A DNA stretch of 64,000 nucleotides, taken from Asticcacaulis sp. AC460 (lineage in GTDB: Bacteria > Pseudomonadota > Alphaproteobacteria > Caulobacterales > Caulobacteraceae). The first letter of the stretch is position 1, and each line of letters begins with the position of its first letter. The notes under the pieces were generated by a model. The model saw only the letters and a program-made list of their open reading frames with translations, was not told the origin of the DNA and did not search any database. Of the stretch, positions 26,055 through 35,707 are shown in pieces. The position numbers and the translations under genes are program-made. The stretch covers positions 1-64,000 of the forward strand of contig NZ_AWGD01000031.1 of NCBI RefSeq assembly GCF_000495795.1. The letters run 5' to 3'.

Positions 26055-28847
26055 TTACCAGATGATGTGGCTCAACAGGCCGGCATCATTATAGGCCACG
26101 CCGAGAACGGTGATATTGTTGGCGCCCATGGTGATGAGTGTATTGCCGCCGCCGGCGTCGGTGATGGTCACACCGCCGCCGTTCACCACGCCGCCGGAAT
26201 AGGCGTTGATGTTGATCAAGTCGTTCTGCGCCGCGCTGAAGTCGGTGATCCGGTCGGCGCCACTGCTGGTCTGGAACAGGAAGGTGTCCGCCCCCAGGCC
26301 CCCTGTGTAGGTGTCGGCGCCACCCTTGCCGTTCAGGATGTTGTTGCCGTCATTGCCGATCAGGGTATTGACCAGCGAGTTGCCGGTGGCGTCCAGATTG
26401 GCCGCACCCGTCAGGGCCAGGGTCTCGACCGCGCCGAACAGCGTATAGCTGACCGACGAATAGATGATGTCGGTACCGGCGCCGGTAGCTTCGCTGATCG
26501 TGTCGGCAGCGTTCTGGATATAATAGCTGTCATTGCCCAGCCCGCCGGCCAGGGCATTGGTGCCCGAATTGCCGGTCAGAACGTTGTTGCCTGCATTGCC
26601 GGTACCGTTGATATTGGCGGCGCCCGTCAGGGTCAGGTTTTCCAGATTGGTGTTCAATGTCCAGGTGATGGACGATTCGACCGTATCCGTGCCCTGGCTA
26701 GGGGCTTCGGAGAGAATGTCACCAGCAACATCGACGACATAGGTGTCATTGCCGTTGCCGCCGATCAGGGTATCGGCCCCGGCGCCGCCATTCAGCACAT
26801 TGTTGTAATAGTTTCCGATGATGAGATTGCCAACACCGTTGCCGGTGCCGTCGATATTGCCATAGCCACCCAGGGTCAGGTTTTCGATCACCTGGCCGAC
26901 CAGCGAGTAGGTGATGCTCGTGATGACGGTGTCCTTACCCTGGCCCGCCGCCTCAACCGCAAGGTCGCCGAGCTGATTGATAATGAAGGTGTCGTCACCC
27001 AGACCGCCGACCAGCCGGTCGACGTCATTACCGCCATCGAGATAGTCGTTGCCGTCCCCACCGTTCAGGGTGTCATTGCCGTAACCGCCGAAGATGCGGT
27101 CCTTGCCGTCCAGGCCATTAAGGACGTTGATGTACGAATTGCCGTTGATGACGTTATCAGAGGCGTTGCCAGTGCCATCCATATTGACGGAGCCCCCCAG
27201 GGTCAGGGCTTCGATGTAGTCGGCCAGGGTGTAGGTCACCGAGGCATTGACCAGGTCGTACCCCCCAGAGTCGCTCCCCGATGTGGTTTCGGACGCGATA
27301 TCGCCGGCATTATCGACCGCGAAGGTGTCGTCGCCCGCGCCGCCGTTCATGGCGTCGGCGCCGATGCCACCGTCCAGGGAGTCATTGCCGGCCAGGCCCC
27401 ACAGGCTATCATTGCCGGTGGCGGTCGACAGGATGTTGTTGGTGTTGCTTCCGGTCAGGGAGACGCCCGGCGTGGCGTCGACCAGGACGCTGGAGACGTT
27501 GTAGTAGCGCTCCAGCACGTTGATGGTGACGTTCTCGACATTCAGGAGAGCGTTGCTGTTACCGCCAAAGACAAAGGTGCCCGCGTTCAGGTCGACGACG
27601 ATCGCACCCAGGCTGCCATAGCTCGACTGGTCGGCCGAAGTGTGAAGGATGTAGAAGTAAAAGGTGTCATTGCCGGCGCCGCCGTCGAAGGTGTTGCCGG
27701 AAATGGTCAGGTCGGTCGCCCCGGTGACACCGTTGGCGCCGCTGCTGGCCCGGGTTGTGGTCCCGCCATGGTATCCGCCGACACCGCCGACACCGCGCAG
27801 GCCGGAAGAAATGGTGTTGTAGAGGTAGAAGGTTTCACCGGTATTGTCGCCGACCAGGGTGTTACCAGTGTAGTTGATGACGGCCGAACCGCCGTTGCCG
27901 CCCTTGCCGCCGACGCCGCCCGAACCGTGATCGTAGGTCGTGGTCAGTGTATAGGTGCCGGGGGCTGTATAATTGTAACTGTCGGTCTGGCCGGTGCCGC
28001 CATTGCCGCCCGTACCACCGTAGCTGCCGGCACCGCCCTGGGCCGTCAGCGTAATGGAACCATAGAAGTTGCCGAAGCTGTTGGTGACATTGACCGTCGC
28101 CTTTCCGCCATTGCCGCCGGCACCACCGACAGCACCGTCACCGCCATGGGCGCCGTTGCCTCCGTAACCGCCGCTGCCGCCGCCAACGCCGGCTCCGCCA
28201 TAGGCCCGGACCGTGGTGTAATAGGCCATGAAGGTGATGGCGTCCGCCGTTGTGGTGGCATTACCTCCGGTGCCGCCCGCCGAACCGGCGCCGCCATGGC
28301 CGCCATAGCCCCCGGCCTGGGTTTCGGTATAGCCGTAATAGTAGAGGTTTGGCCCGACATAGTAGCCGTTGGCATAGGGGTTGTTGACGTAATAGCCGGC
28401 ATAGGTGCTGCCGCCTCCACCGCCGGTGTAGCCGTAATTGCCGCTGCCGCCCTGGGTTTCGAGGTGTTGCGCATCGAGGGCGACAAGGTTCGAAGCGGTC
28501 AGGGTGGCGTGGCCGCCATTGCCGCCCTTGCCGGCCACGCCGCCATTACCGCCGTCGGACACGGCGGTGCTGCGTGATACCAGGTAGCCGCCGCCGTTAT
28601 AGTTGTTGGTGGTGGTGTAGTAGCCCGCGCCGCCGTAGCCGCCGTTGGCGCCGTAGCCGCCGCCGCCGCCGACCAGGATCAGGGTGGGATCCCAGTCATC
28701 CTGGTCCATCAGGAAGGTCAGGGATTGACCCGACGTACCCGCCGAGGCGTTGCCGCCGGCCGTACCGTTGACGGAGCCGCTGGTCGAATTGACGCCGGCG
28801 GTACCCGTGACACCGTTGGTGCCGGTGTTGCCGTAAATGTAGGTCAT
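26055..28847 (-). CDS. Large RTX-type calcium-binding secreted protein
   Basis: 930 residues from the ATG at 28847, with CGGAGA upstream; a longer frame to 28913 is unsupported. No N-terminal signal peptide. The first 400 residues are extremely Gly-rich (GGxGGxGGNGG with Tyr-rich stretches, PGRS-like). From about residue 460 there are RTX nonapeptides (GGAGDDTFA, GGDGNDYLDG, GGAGADTLIG, GGLGADTFLF) in repeated units of about 80 residues with NLTLTGxANIxGTGN. The C-terminus ends in a hydrophobic segment like a type I secretion signal. Probably exported by a type I system and folded with Ca2+; no adjacent transporter genes. Function unknown, perhaps surface adhesion. Confidence 0.88.
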   Translation of the reverse strand: MTYIYGNTGTNGVTGTAGVNSTSGSVNGTAGGNASAGTSGQSLTFLMDQDDWDPTLILVGGGGGYGANGGYGGAGYYTTTNNYNGGGYLVSRSTAVSDGGNGGVAGKGGNGGHATLTASNLVALDAQHLETQGGSGNYGYTGGGGGSTYAGYYVNNPYANGYYVGPNLYYYGYTETQAGGYGGHGGAGSAGGTGGNATTTADAITFMAYYTTVRAYGGAGVGGGSGGYGGNGAHGGDGAVGGAGGNGGKATVNVTNSFGNFYGSITLTAQGGAGSYGGTGGNGGTGQTDSYNYTAPGTYTLTTTYDHGSGGVGGKGGNGGSAVINYTGNTLVGDNTGETFYLYNTISSGLRGVGGVGGYHGGTTTRASSGANGVTGATDLTISGNTFDGGAGNDTFYFYILHTSADQSSYGSLGAIVVDLNAGTFVFGGNSNALLNVENVTINVLERYYNVSSVLVDATPGVSLTGSNTNNILSTATGNDSLWGLAGNDSLDGGIGADAMNGGAGDDTFAVDNAGDIASETTSGSDSGGYDLVNASVTYTLADYIEALTLGGSVNMDGTGNASDNVINGNSYINVLNGLDGKDRIFGGYGNDTLNGGDGNDYLDGGNDVDRLVGGLGDDTFIINQLGDLAVEAAGQGKDTVITSITYSLVGQVIENLTLGGYGNIDGTGNGVGNLIIGNYYNNVLNGGAGADTLIGGNGNDTYVVDVAGDILSEAPSQGTDTVESSITWTLNTNLENLTLTGAANINGTGNAGNNVLTGNSGTNALAGGLGNDSYYIQNAADTISEATGAGTDIIYSSVSYTLFGAVETLALTGAANLDATGNSLVNTLIGNDGNNILNGKGGADTYTGGLGADTFLFQTSSGADRITDFSAAQNDLININAYSGGVVNGGGVTITDAGGGNTLITMGANNITVLGVAYNDAGLLSHIIW

Positions 28848-29091
28848 ACAAAAATCTCCGAAAATCGAATTTAGGCCCGATACAGGCGCCAATTTCCGGA
28901 GCGCGTCGGGCAAGGTATGGTTCGTACGCTACTGAAACTCTATATCCGCCCGCTATGCTTTTACCGCGCCTTTATGACGATTCAAGCCGCCATACCTGAG
29001 ACGCGAATCACAATTCGGGCATGTCCACCACCTTGCGGCGGCCCCCCTCTCCTGTTAGCGTCGCCGTTGCAGATTTCGGAGCACGCCTTTT

Positions 29092-30210
29092 TTGCCTTTC
29101 GAACGAATCGCCGCCGCCGACAGCGAAGCCGAACGCTACGCGCGTTTGCGGCTGGCGCGGTCGAACCGCGTCGGGCCGGTGAACTTCGCCAATCTGATGG
29201 CGCGTTTTGGTTCGGCTGAGCGCACCCTGAAGGAACTCCCCAACGCGGTCAAGTCGTCCGGTGGTAACTTCACACCAGCGGCGCAGGCGCTGGTGGACCA
29301 GGAGCTGGCGCGGGGCCAGGCGATCGGTGCCCGACTGGTCCTGCTGGGAGATGCCGATTACCCTGCTCTGCTCAGCCAGGTCGAAGCCGCCCCGCCGGTG
29401 TTGTGGACCCTGGGGCCGCTCAAAGCCCAGACCCGCGCCGTAGCGATCGTCGGCGCGCGCAATGCCTCGGCCGCCGGACAGAAGATGGCGCAGATTCTGG
29501 CCCACGAACTGGGCGCCGCTGGATTTCAGGTGGTGTCGGGCATGGCGCGCGGCATCGATGCGCGGGCGCATGAAACGACACTGGAAACCGGCACCATCGC
29601 CGTGCTGGGTGGCGGCATCGACGATGTCTATCCGCCCGACAACGCCGCCCTGTACGGCCGCCTGCGCGAACAGGGCCTGCTGGTCTCCGAAAGTCCGGTC
29701 GGCTACACCGCCCAGGCGCGCGACTTTCCCCGCCGTAACCGGCTGATCTCGGGCCTGTCGCTGGGCGTGGTCGTGGTCGAGGCCGAATTGCGCTCGGGCT
29801 CGTTGATCACCGCCCGGCTGGCGCTGGAACAGAACCGCGAGGTCTTCGCTGTACCGGGCTCGCCGCTGGATCCACGGGCGCGCGGCAGCAACGACCTGCT
29901 GCGCCAGGGTGCCACCTTGTGCGAAAGCGCCGAGGACATATTGCGCGTGCTGGAAAGCCAGTTCGGCGTCTTTGCGCCGGCGTCACCACGGGGTCCGGTA
30001 CCGCCCATGATCTTCTCGACCGATGGCCAGGACGCCGATATCGCCAAGGCCGCCCGGCGACTGCGCGAACTGGCCGGCGCCACCCCGGTTTCGCGAGACG
30101 AGCTTATCCGCCTGAGCGGCGCGCCGGTCCATGTCGCGCTCAGCGCCCTGTGCGAACTGGAGGTCGCGGGCCTGATCGTCGAGATCGAAGGCGGCTATAT
30201 CGCCCGCTGA
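29092..30210 (+). CDS. dprA: DNA-processing protein DprA
   Basis: 372 residues with a TTG start at 29092 (no ATG or GTG nearer; start uncertain). DprA loads RecA on incoming single-stranded DNA during transformation. The Rossmann-like core is visible: AIVGARNASAAGQKMA, VVSGMARGIDARAHE, GTIAVLGGGIDDVYPPDN, FPRRNRLISGLS, VVVVEAELRSGSLITARLA and VPGSPLDPRARGSNDLL. The C-terminus carries the DprA winged helix (SRDELIRLSGAPVHVALSAL). It is followed by topA, a gene order common in Alphaproteobacteria. Confidence 0.94.
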   Translation: MPFERIAAADSEAERYARLRLARSNRVGPVNFANLMARFGSAERTLKELPNAVKSSGGNFTPAAQALVDQELARGQAIGARLVLLGDADYPALLSQVEAAPPVLWTLGPLKAQTRAVAIVGARNASAAGQKMAQILAHELGAAGFQVVSGMARGIDARAHETTLETGTIAVLGGGIDDVYPPDNAALYGRLREQGLLVSESPVGYTAQARDFPRRNRLISGLSLGVVVVEAELRSGSLITARLALEQNREVFAVPGSPLDPRARGSNDLLRQGATLCESAEDILRVLESQFGVFAPASPRGPVPPMIFSTDGQDADIAKAARRLRELAGATPVSRDELIRLSGAPVHVALSALCELEVAGLIVEIEGGYIAR

Positions 30211-30553
30211 CAGGAAATGTCACACCCGGCCGTTACAAAATATCCCTGCCGCAAATCTTTGATTTTTTATACAAATCCGGTGCGTTTTCCTGTATGTGCA
30301 GCCACCTGTTTATTACCCGTCTCCACTTCTGACCGTTGACAGAGACGGAATCGATTAGCATGTATGCCTGCCATTGATAGCCGGTTCGGCTGCCAGGGCG
30401 CCGCGTCGCCTCCTCCCCTCCCGCGCGAAACCGCCTAGAGCGCGTTTCGATCCGGAAGAGTCGGATCGGCGCTCTAGGCTTTTGTTTAACGCGCATCTTT
30501 ATCCGAATAGTGCGTCGCACTTTTCGGGATGCGCTCCAGTTTAAAGAGACTTC
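30211..30553. other. dprA-topA intergenic region with a palindromic repeat
   Basis: 343 bases. The left 200 contain AT-rich stretches that may hold the topA promoter, with no ORF. The right part is a palindromic element (30434-30541) running almost into the topA start codon. Confidence 0.6.
30434..30541. repeat. Two-hairpin palindromic intergenic element abutting topA
   Basis: First hairpin: CCTAGAGCGC (30434-30443) with GCGCTCTAGG (30469-30478), inner CGATCCG/CGGATCG. Second: an imperfect stem around AGTGCGtcGCACT within ATCTTTATCCGAA...TTTTCGGGATGCGCTC. Its form resembles dispersed repeats of Rhizobiales/Caulobacterales that carry CCGAAAAG...CTTTTCGGGAT. Confidence 0.7.
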
Positions 30554-33166
30554 ATGACCGTCGTTATTGTTGAAAGCCCGGCCAAGGCCAAAACCATCAA
30601 CAAGTATCTCGGCAAGGGCTTTACGGTCCTGGCCTCCTACGGCCACATCCGCGACCTGCCCTCGAAGGACGGCTCGGTGAAACCCGACGAAGACTTCGCC
30701 ATGATCTGGGACATGGATCCCAAGTCGTCGAAACGACTCAGCGACATTGCCGACGCAGTGAAGGGCGCTGACCGTGTCATCCTGGCCACCGACCCCGACC
30801 GCGAAGGGGAAGCTATTTCGTGGCACGTCCTGGAGGTTCTGCAAAAGAAGCGGGTGCTGAAGGACAAGATTGTCCAGCGCGTGACCTTCAACGCCATCAC
30901 CCAGTCGGCCGTGCAACAGGCCATGGCAGCGCCGCGCGATCTCGATATGGAGCTGGTCGAGGCCTACCTGGCCCGCCGCGCGCTCGATTACCTGGTCGGT
31001 TTCACGCTGTCGCCGGTGCTGTGGCGCAAACTGCCGGGCGCCCGTTCGGCCGGACGGGTGCAGTCGGTGGCGCTGAAGATCGTCGTCGACCGCGAGATCG
31101 AAATCGAAAAGTTCAGGACCGAGGAATACTGGACCGTTGAGACCGAGGTCTCGGCTGCGTCGCCGCCGTTTACGGCGCGTCTGGTGCAACTGGCCGGCAA
31201 GAAGCTGGCCAAGTTCGACCTGAACACCGAAGCCCTGGCCCATTCCGCCCGCGACACCATCCAGAAGTCGTCCTTTGCCATCGAAGACGTTGAGCAAAAG
31301 CCCGGCCGCAAAACCCCGCCCCCGCCCTTCACCACCTCGACCCTGCAGCAGGAAGCCGCGCGCAAGCTGGGCTTCTCGGCCTCGCGCACCATGCAGACAG
31401 CACAGAAGCTGTATGAAGGCGTCGATATCGGCGGCGAGACGACCGGCCTGATCACCTATATGCGGACGGACGGCGTCTTTATCGAACCCAATGCCATCGC
31501 CGAAAACCGCCGCATGATCGGCGAGCGTTTCGGTGCGGCTTATGTTCCGGCTGAGCCGCGCCACTACAAGGTCAAGGCCAAGAACGCCCAGGAGGCCCAC
31601 GAAGCCATCCGCCCGACCTCCATGTTCCGCCGACCCGATACGCTGCGTAACCTCGATCCCGACCAGGCGCGGCTGTACGAGCTGATCTGGAAGCGCACCG
31701 TCGCCTCGCAGATGGAAGCCGCCCGGGTCGAGAATACGGTCATCAGCATCCTGTCGTCGGACAAGCAGACAGGCCTGCGCGCCACCGGCCAGGTGGTGAC
31801 CTTCGACGGTTATCTGGCCGTCTACGAAGAAGGCAAGGATGACTCGGACGATGAAGAAGGCGGCCGCCTGCCGGCCGTCCGTGCCGGCACCGCCACCCAG
31901 GTCCACGAGGTCAAGCCGGCCCAGCACTTCACCGAACCGCCCCCGCGCTATTCCGAAGCCACCCTGGTCAAGAAGCTGGAAGAGCTGGGCATCGGCCGGC
32001 CGTCGACCTATGCCTCGATCCTGACCGTGCTGCGCGACCGCGCCTATGTCCGCATGGACAAGAACCGCTTCATCCCGGAGGACAAGGGCCGCCTGGTCAC
32101 CGCCTTCCTCGACCAGTTCTTCCATAAGTATGTCCAGTACGACTTTACGGCGGACCTGGAAGAGAAGCTCGACCTGGTGTCGGCCGGTGAACTGAACTGG
32201 AAACAGTTACTTCGCGATTTCTGGAAAGATTTCCACGCCGCCGCCGACGGCATGACCGAACTGCGCGTCACCCAGGTGCTGGATACGCTGAACGAGGCCC
32301 TTGGGCCGCACATCTTCCCGGACAAGGGCGACGGGTCGAACCCGCGCGCCTGCCCGACCTGTTCGACCGGTTTGCTGAGTCTGAAGACCTCGCGGTTCGG
32401 CGCCTTTATCGGCTGCTCCAACTATCCGGAATGCAAATTTACCCGCCCGGTCGGTTCGCCCGATTCCGAAGGCAATGCCGAGGCTTCCGGCGATCGTGAC
32501 CTGGGCACCGATCCCGAAACCGGCAAGGTGGTTTCGCTGAAGATCGGCCGCTTCGGACCCTATGTGCAGTTGGGTGAAGCCGAATCGAAAGAGGATAAAC
32601 CGAAGCGTTCCAGCCTGCCCAAGGCGTGGCCACCGGCCACGATCGACCTGGAGCGGGCGCTGAAGCTGTTGAGCCTGCCGCGCACGGTCGGGGTCAATCC
32701 CGAGGACGGCAAGCCGATCACGGCCGGCCTGGGCCGGTTCGGTCCCTTCGTGGCTTCGGATGGAACCTTTGCCAACCTTTCCGGTTTTGAAGAAATATTC
32801 GAAGTCGGCCTGAACCGCGCCGTCACCCTGATCGCCGAGAAGCGCGCCGGCGGTGGACGCCCCGGCCGAACCGGTGCGGCAGCGGCTCTGAAGGAGTTGG
32901 GCGACCATCCGGAAAGCGGCGACAAGATCCAGGTCATGGCCGGGCGTTACGGCCCTTACGTCAAGTGCGGCAAGGTCAATGCCACCCTGCCCAAGGACAT
33001 GACGCCGGAGACGGTGACAGTCGAACAGGCGTTGGCGCTGATCGCCGCCAAGGGCGGTGTTGTGAGCAAGAAGGCGCCGGCGAAGAAGGCCGCTGCCAAG
33101 AAACCGGCTGCCAAGAAGGCCACTACCGCGAAAAAGGCCCCGGCCAAGAAGGCAAAAACGGCGTAA
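30554..33166 (+). CDS. topA: DNA topoisomerase I
   Basis: 870 residues. Type IA topoisomerase that relaxes negative supercoils. The Toprim domain opens MTVVIVESPAKAKTI with GHIRDLPSK and DPDREGEAISWH; the active-site Tyr is Y302 (GLITYMRTD); a zinc-ribbon Cys cluster CPTCSTGLLSLK...CSNYPECKFT lies at about residues 600-630, followed by two or three degenerate zinc-ribbon-like repeats (KIGRFGPYVQLG, GRFGPFVASDG, GRYGPYVKCG). The C-terminal tail is Lys/Ala-rich (KKAPAKKAAAKKPAAKKA), a DNA-binding extension common in alphaproteobacterial TopA. Confidence 0.97.
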   Translation: MTVVIVESPAKAKTINKYLGKGFTVLASYGHIRDLPSKDGSVKPDEDFAMIWDMDPKSSKRLSDIADAVKGADRVILATDPDREGEAISWHVLEVLQKKRVLKDKIVQRVTFNAITQSAVQQAMAAPRDLDMELVEAYLARRALDYLVGFTLSPVLWRKLPGARSAGRVQSVALKIVVDREIEIEKFRTEEYWTVETEVSAASPPFTARLVQLAGKKLAKFDLNTEALAHSARDTIQKSSFAIEDVEQKPGRKTPPPPFTTSTLQQEAARKLGFSASRTMQTAQKLYEGVDIGGETTGLITYMRTDGVFIEPNAIAENRRMIGERFGAAYVPAEPRHYKVKAKNAQEAHEAIRPTSMFRRPDTLRNLDPDQARLYELIWKRTVASQMEAARVENTVISILSSDKQTGLRATGQVVTFDGYLAVYEEGKDDSDDEEGGRLPAVRAGTATQVHEVKPAQHFTEPPPRYSEATLVKKLEELGIGRPSTYASILTVLRDRAYVRMDKNRFIPEDKGRLVTAFLDQFFHKYVQYDFTADLEEKLDLVSAGELNWKQLLRDFWKDFHAAADGMTELRVTQVLDTLNEALGPHIFPDKGDGSNPRACPTCSTGLLSLKTSRFGAFIGCSNYPECKFTRPVGSPDSEGNAEASGDRDLGTDPETGKVVSLKIGRFGPYVQLGEAESKEDKPKRSSLPKAWPPATIDLERALKLLSLPRTVGVNPEDGKPITAGLGRFGPFVASDGTFANLSGFEEIFEVGLNRAVTLIAEKRAGGGRPGRTGAAAALKELGDHPESGDKIQVMAGRYGPYVKCGKVNATLPKDMTPETVTVEQALALIAAKGGVVSKKAPAKKAAAKKPAAKKATTAKKAPAKKAKTA

Positions 33167-33214
33167 TCACGTCCGCGATTGCGTCCGGGCCAACGAATCC
33201 CTACATTAGGGGGA

Positions 33215-35557
33215 ATGAAACAGAAGAAACCTTTTCGCGCGGTCAAGGCAGATGCCCCGCGCGCCCCGTCCGGACTGCCGGACGACAAAACCCTTTTGGA
33301 AGCTTTGCAGGCCTCGCGTGAAGTCGATGTCGGTGACCTCGCCAAACAGTTCGGCCTCAAAGGCGAAGATCGCCGCGCGTTGCGCCAGCGCCTGAAAGCC
33401 CTGGCCGAAGGCGGCAAGCTCGACAAACGCGGCCGCAAGACCTTCGGCGCCATGGGGCAACTGCCCGAGACCGGCGTCGTCGAGGTGGTCGAACAGGATA
33501 TCGACGGCGAACTATGGGCCAAGTGGGGCAAGCCCGACCAGGCGACGCCCTTGGCCCGCCTGGCGCCGCTCAAGAAATCCGTCCAGCAGACCCCGCCCAA
33601 GCTGGGCGACCGGCTCTATGTCCGTTTCGAGAAGACCGCCGATGGCTGGATTGCCCATCTGATCAAGGTCCTGGACCAGGGCGCGCCGAAACTGGTCGGC
33701 GTGGTTCGCATCGGTAAGCGCGAAATCCGCCTGGAATCGGTCAACCGCAAGGAAAAGGACAGCTACATCCTGACCGGCAGCAACCTCGATACGCTGGAGG
33801 ATGGCGATGTCGTGGTCGCGGCCCCGGTCGGCGGCACGCACCGCTACGGCCCCAAGCCGGCCCGCGTGTTGGAGGTCATCGGCAAGGAGGATTCGCCCAA
33901 GATCGCCTCGGTCATGGCTATCCACAGCCACGGCCTGCCGGTCGGGTTCCAGACCTCGACCGAGGACGAGGCCAAGGCCGCCAAGGCGCCGGACCTGGGC
34001 AAGCGCACCGACCTGCGCGACCTGCCCTTCGTCACCATCGACCCGATCGACGCCAAGGACCATGACGACGCCGTCTACGCCCATGCCGACGACGATGCCG
34101 CCAATCCCGACGGCTGGGTGGTGTGGGTCGCCATCGCCGACGTCGCCCACTATGTCACGCCGGGCTCCAGCTTGGACCGCGACGCCCGCGACAAGGGCAA
34201 TTCGACCTACTTGCCGGACCGCGTCGAGCCGATGCTGCCGCATGTGCTGTCTAGCGGCCTGTGCAGCCTTCAGGAAGGCGAGAACCGCGCCACCATGGCG
34301 GTGCGCATGGTCTTCGATCGCGACGGCAAGAAGATCGGCCACAAGTTCGTCCGCGGGCTGATGCGATCGGCCGCCAAGCTGTCCTATGAGCAGGCGCAGG
34401 CGGCGATCGACGGCAATCCTGACGACAAGACCGGCCCGATCCTCGACAGCCTGCTGAAGCCGCTGTGGGCGGCCCATGCCTGCCTGACGCGCGGCCGCCA
34501 GATCCGCCAGCCGCTGCAGATCAACTCGCCGGAGCGTCGCGTCCATCTTGATGCCGAGGGCAATGTCACCAAGATCGAGCGGCGGGTATCGCTGGATGCC
34601 ATGCAGTTGATCGAGGAGATGATGATCCAGGCCAATGTCTCGGCCGCCGAGACCTTGGAAAAGCACAAGACGCCGCTGATCTATCGCGTCCACGAGGCGC
34701 CAAGCCTGGAGAAGATCACCAACCTGGCCGACTTCCTGGGCACCCTGGGGCTGCCGTGGAACAAGGGCGAGCCACCGCGCACGCCACGGTTCAACCAATT
34801 GCTGGAGTCGCAGAAGGACGGACCGCACGCCGAAATCATCAACGAGGTCGTCCTGCGCACCCAGATGCAGGCCCATTACAGCCCGGAGAATTTCGGGCAC
34901 TTCGGGCTGAACCTGGATCACTATGGCCACTTCACCTCGCCCATCCGGCGCTATGCCGACCTGGTGGTGCACCGGGCGTTGATCCGGGCGCTGAAGCTGG
35001 GCGACGACGGGCTGACGGACTACGAGATCAAGACGCTGAGCGACACGGCCGAGCACATCACCGCCACCGAGCGGCGGTCGATGCAGGCCGAGCGCGAGGC
35101 GATCGAGCGCTATATCGCCGCCTATCTGCATGACAAGGTCGGGGCGACCTTCCAGGGCCGGATTGTCGGGGTAACGCGGTTCGGGCTGTTCGTGAAGCTG
35201 ACGGATACCGGCGCCGACGGGATCATCCCCGTGTCGTCGCTGCGTGACGACTACTACGTCCATGACGATGTCCAGCACGCCCTGATCGGCGAACGCCACG
35301 GCTATCGCTGGCGGCTGGGGGCGTCGATCGAGGTCGAACTGATGGAGGCCATGCCGATCACCGGCGGGCTGGTGTTCAAGGCCTTGAGCGAGCCGGAGGT
35401 CGGCGAGCCCGGGGCGCCGCGGCCGAGGCTAGGTCTGCGCAACCGGACCAAGACGCCGAACGTGCGCGGGAAGCCGACGAAAAAGCCGGGCTTCCGTGAC
35501 GAGCCGAAAGGCCCGAAGCCCGGCGTCAAGAATATGAAAAAGAAGAAGAAAAGATAG
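33215..35557 (+). CDS. rnr: Ribonuclease R
   Basis: 780 residues from the ATG at 33215, preceded by AGGGGG; a TTG at 33179 would add 12 residues. RNase R is the 3'-5' exoribonuclease that degrades structured RNA. An N-terminal winged-helix (VGDLAKQFGLKGEDRRALRQRL) and cold-shock domains precede the RNB domain, with the metal-binding acidic motif TIDPIDAKDHDDAV and RRYADLVVHRAL; an S1 domain (GATFQGRIVGVTRFGLFVKL) and a Lys-rich tail follow. It lies 48 bases after topA and may share its transcript. Confidence 0.96.
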   Translation: MKQKKPFRAVKADAPRAPSGLPDDKTLLEALQASREVDVGDLAKQFGLKGEDRRALRQRLKALAEGGKLDKRGRKTFGAMGQLPETGVVEVVEQDIDGELWAKWGKPDQATPLARLAPLKKSVQQTPPKLGDRLYVRFEKTADGWIAHLIKVLDQGAPKLVGVVRIGKREIRLESVNRKEKDSYILTGSNLDTLEDGDVVVAAPVGGTHRYGPKPARVLEVIGKEDSPKIASVMAIHSHGLPVGFQTSTEDEAKAAKAPDLGKRTDLRDLPFVTIDPIDAKDHDDAVYAHADDDAANPDGWVVWVAIADVAHYVTPGSSLDRDARDKGNSTYLPDRVEPMLPHVLSSGLCSLQEGENRATMAVRMVFDRDGKKIGHKFVRGLMRSAAKLSYEQAQAAIDGNPDDKTGPILDSLLKPLWAAHACLTRGRQIRQPLQINSPERRVHLDAEGNVTKIERRVSLDAMQLIEEMMIQANVSAAETLEKHKTPLIYRVHEAPSLEKITNLADFLGTLGLPWNKGEPPRTPRFNQLLESQKDGPHAEIINEVVLRTQMQAHYSPENFGHFGLNLDHYGHFTSPIRRYADLVVHRALIRALKLGDDGLTDYEIKTLSDTAEHITATERRSMQAEREAIERYIAAYLHDKVGATFQGRIVGVTRFGLFVKLTDTGADGIIPVSSLRDDYYVHDDVQHALIGERHGYRWRLGASIEVELMEAMPITGGLVFKALSEPEVGEPGAPRPRLGLRNRTKTPNVRGKPTKKPGFRDEPKGPKPGVKNMKKKKKR

Positions 35558-35558
35558 A

Positions 35559-35705
35559 TTTTAAACCACCGACCACACGGACCACACGAACTTTGAGGCA
35601 GATTTGACGCCGCGTAGCGGCCTTATCTTTTGTTGCAACTGCCGCTGCGCGGCTTCTCATGCAAACCCTGAAGTCCGTGTGGTCCGTGTGGTCCGTGGTA
35701 AAAAA
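35559..35705. repeat. Inverted-repeat unit (MITE-like) between rnr and the convergent gene
   Basis: ACCACCGACCACACGGACCA followed by CACGAACTT near 35566-35594 and its near-exact inverted partner AAGTCCGTGTGGTCCGTGTG followed by GTCCGTGGT (35671-35699) differ at two of 29 positions. Between them are a GCCGCGTAGCGGC-like hairpin and a CTGCCGCTGCGCGGC block. Flanks read TTTTAAACC and AAAAAACC. The unit contains no gene and lies between convergent genes, where it could also act as a bidirectional terminator. Confidence 0.7.
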
Positions 35706-35707
35706 CC

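Noticed and set aside
26067-28577. Plus-strand open frame of 836 codons opposite the RTX gene
   Set aside because: Caused by the Gly-rich repeats of the RTX gene; no ribosome-binding site or domain, composition typical of an antisense shadow.
30233-32125. Minus-strand open frame of 630 codons opposite topA
   Set aside because: Antisense to a certain housekeeping gene, with no motif or start signal.
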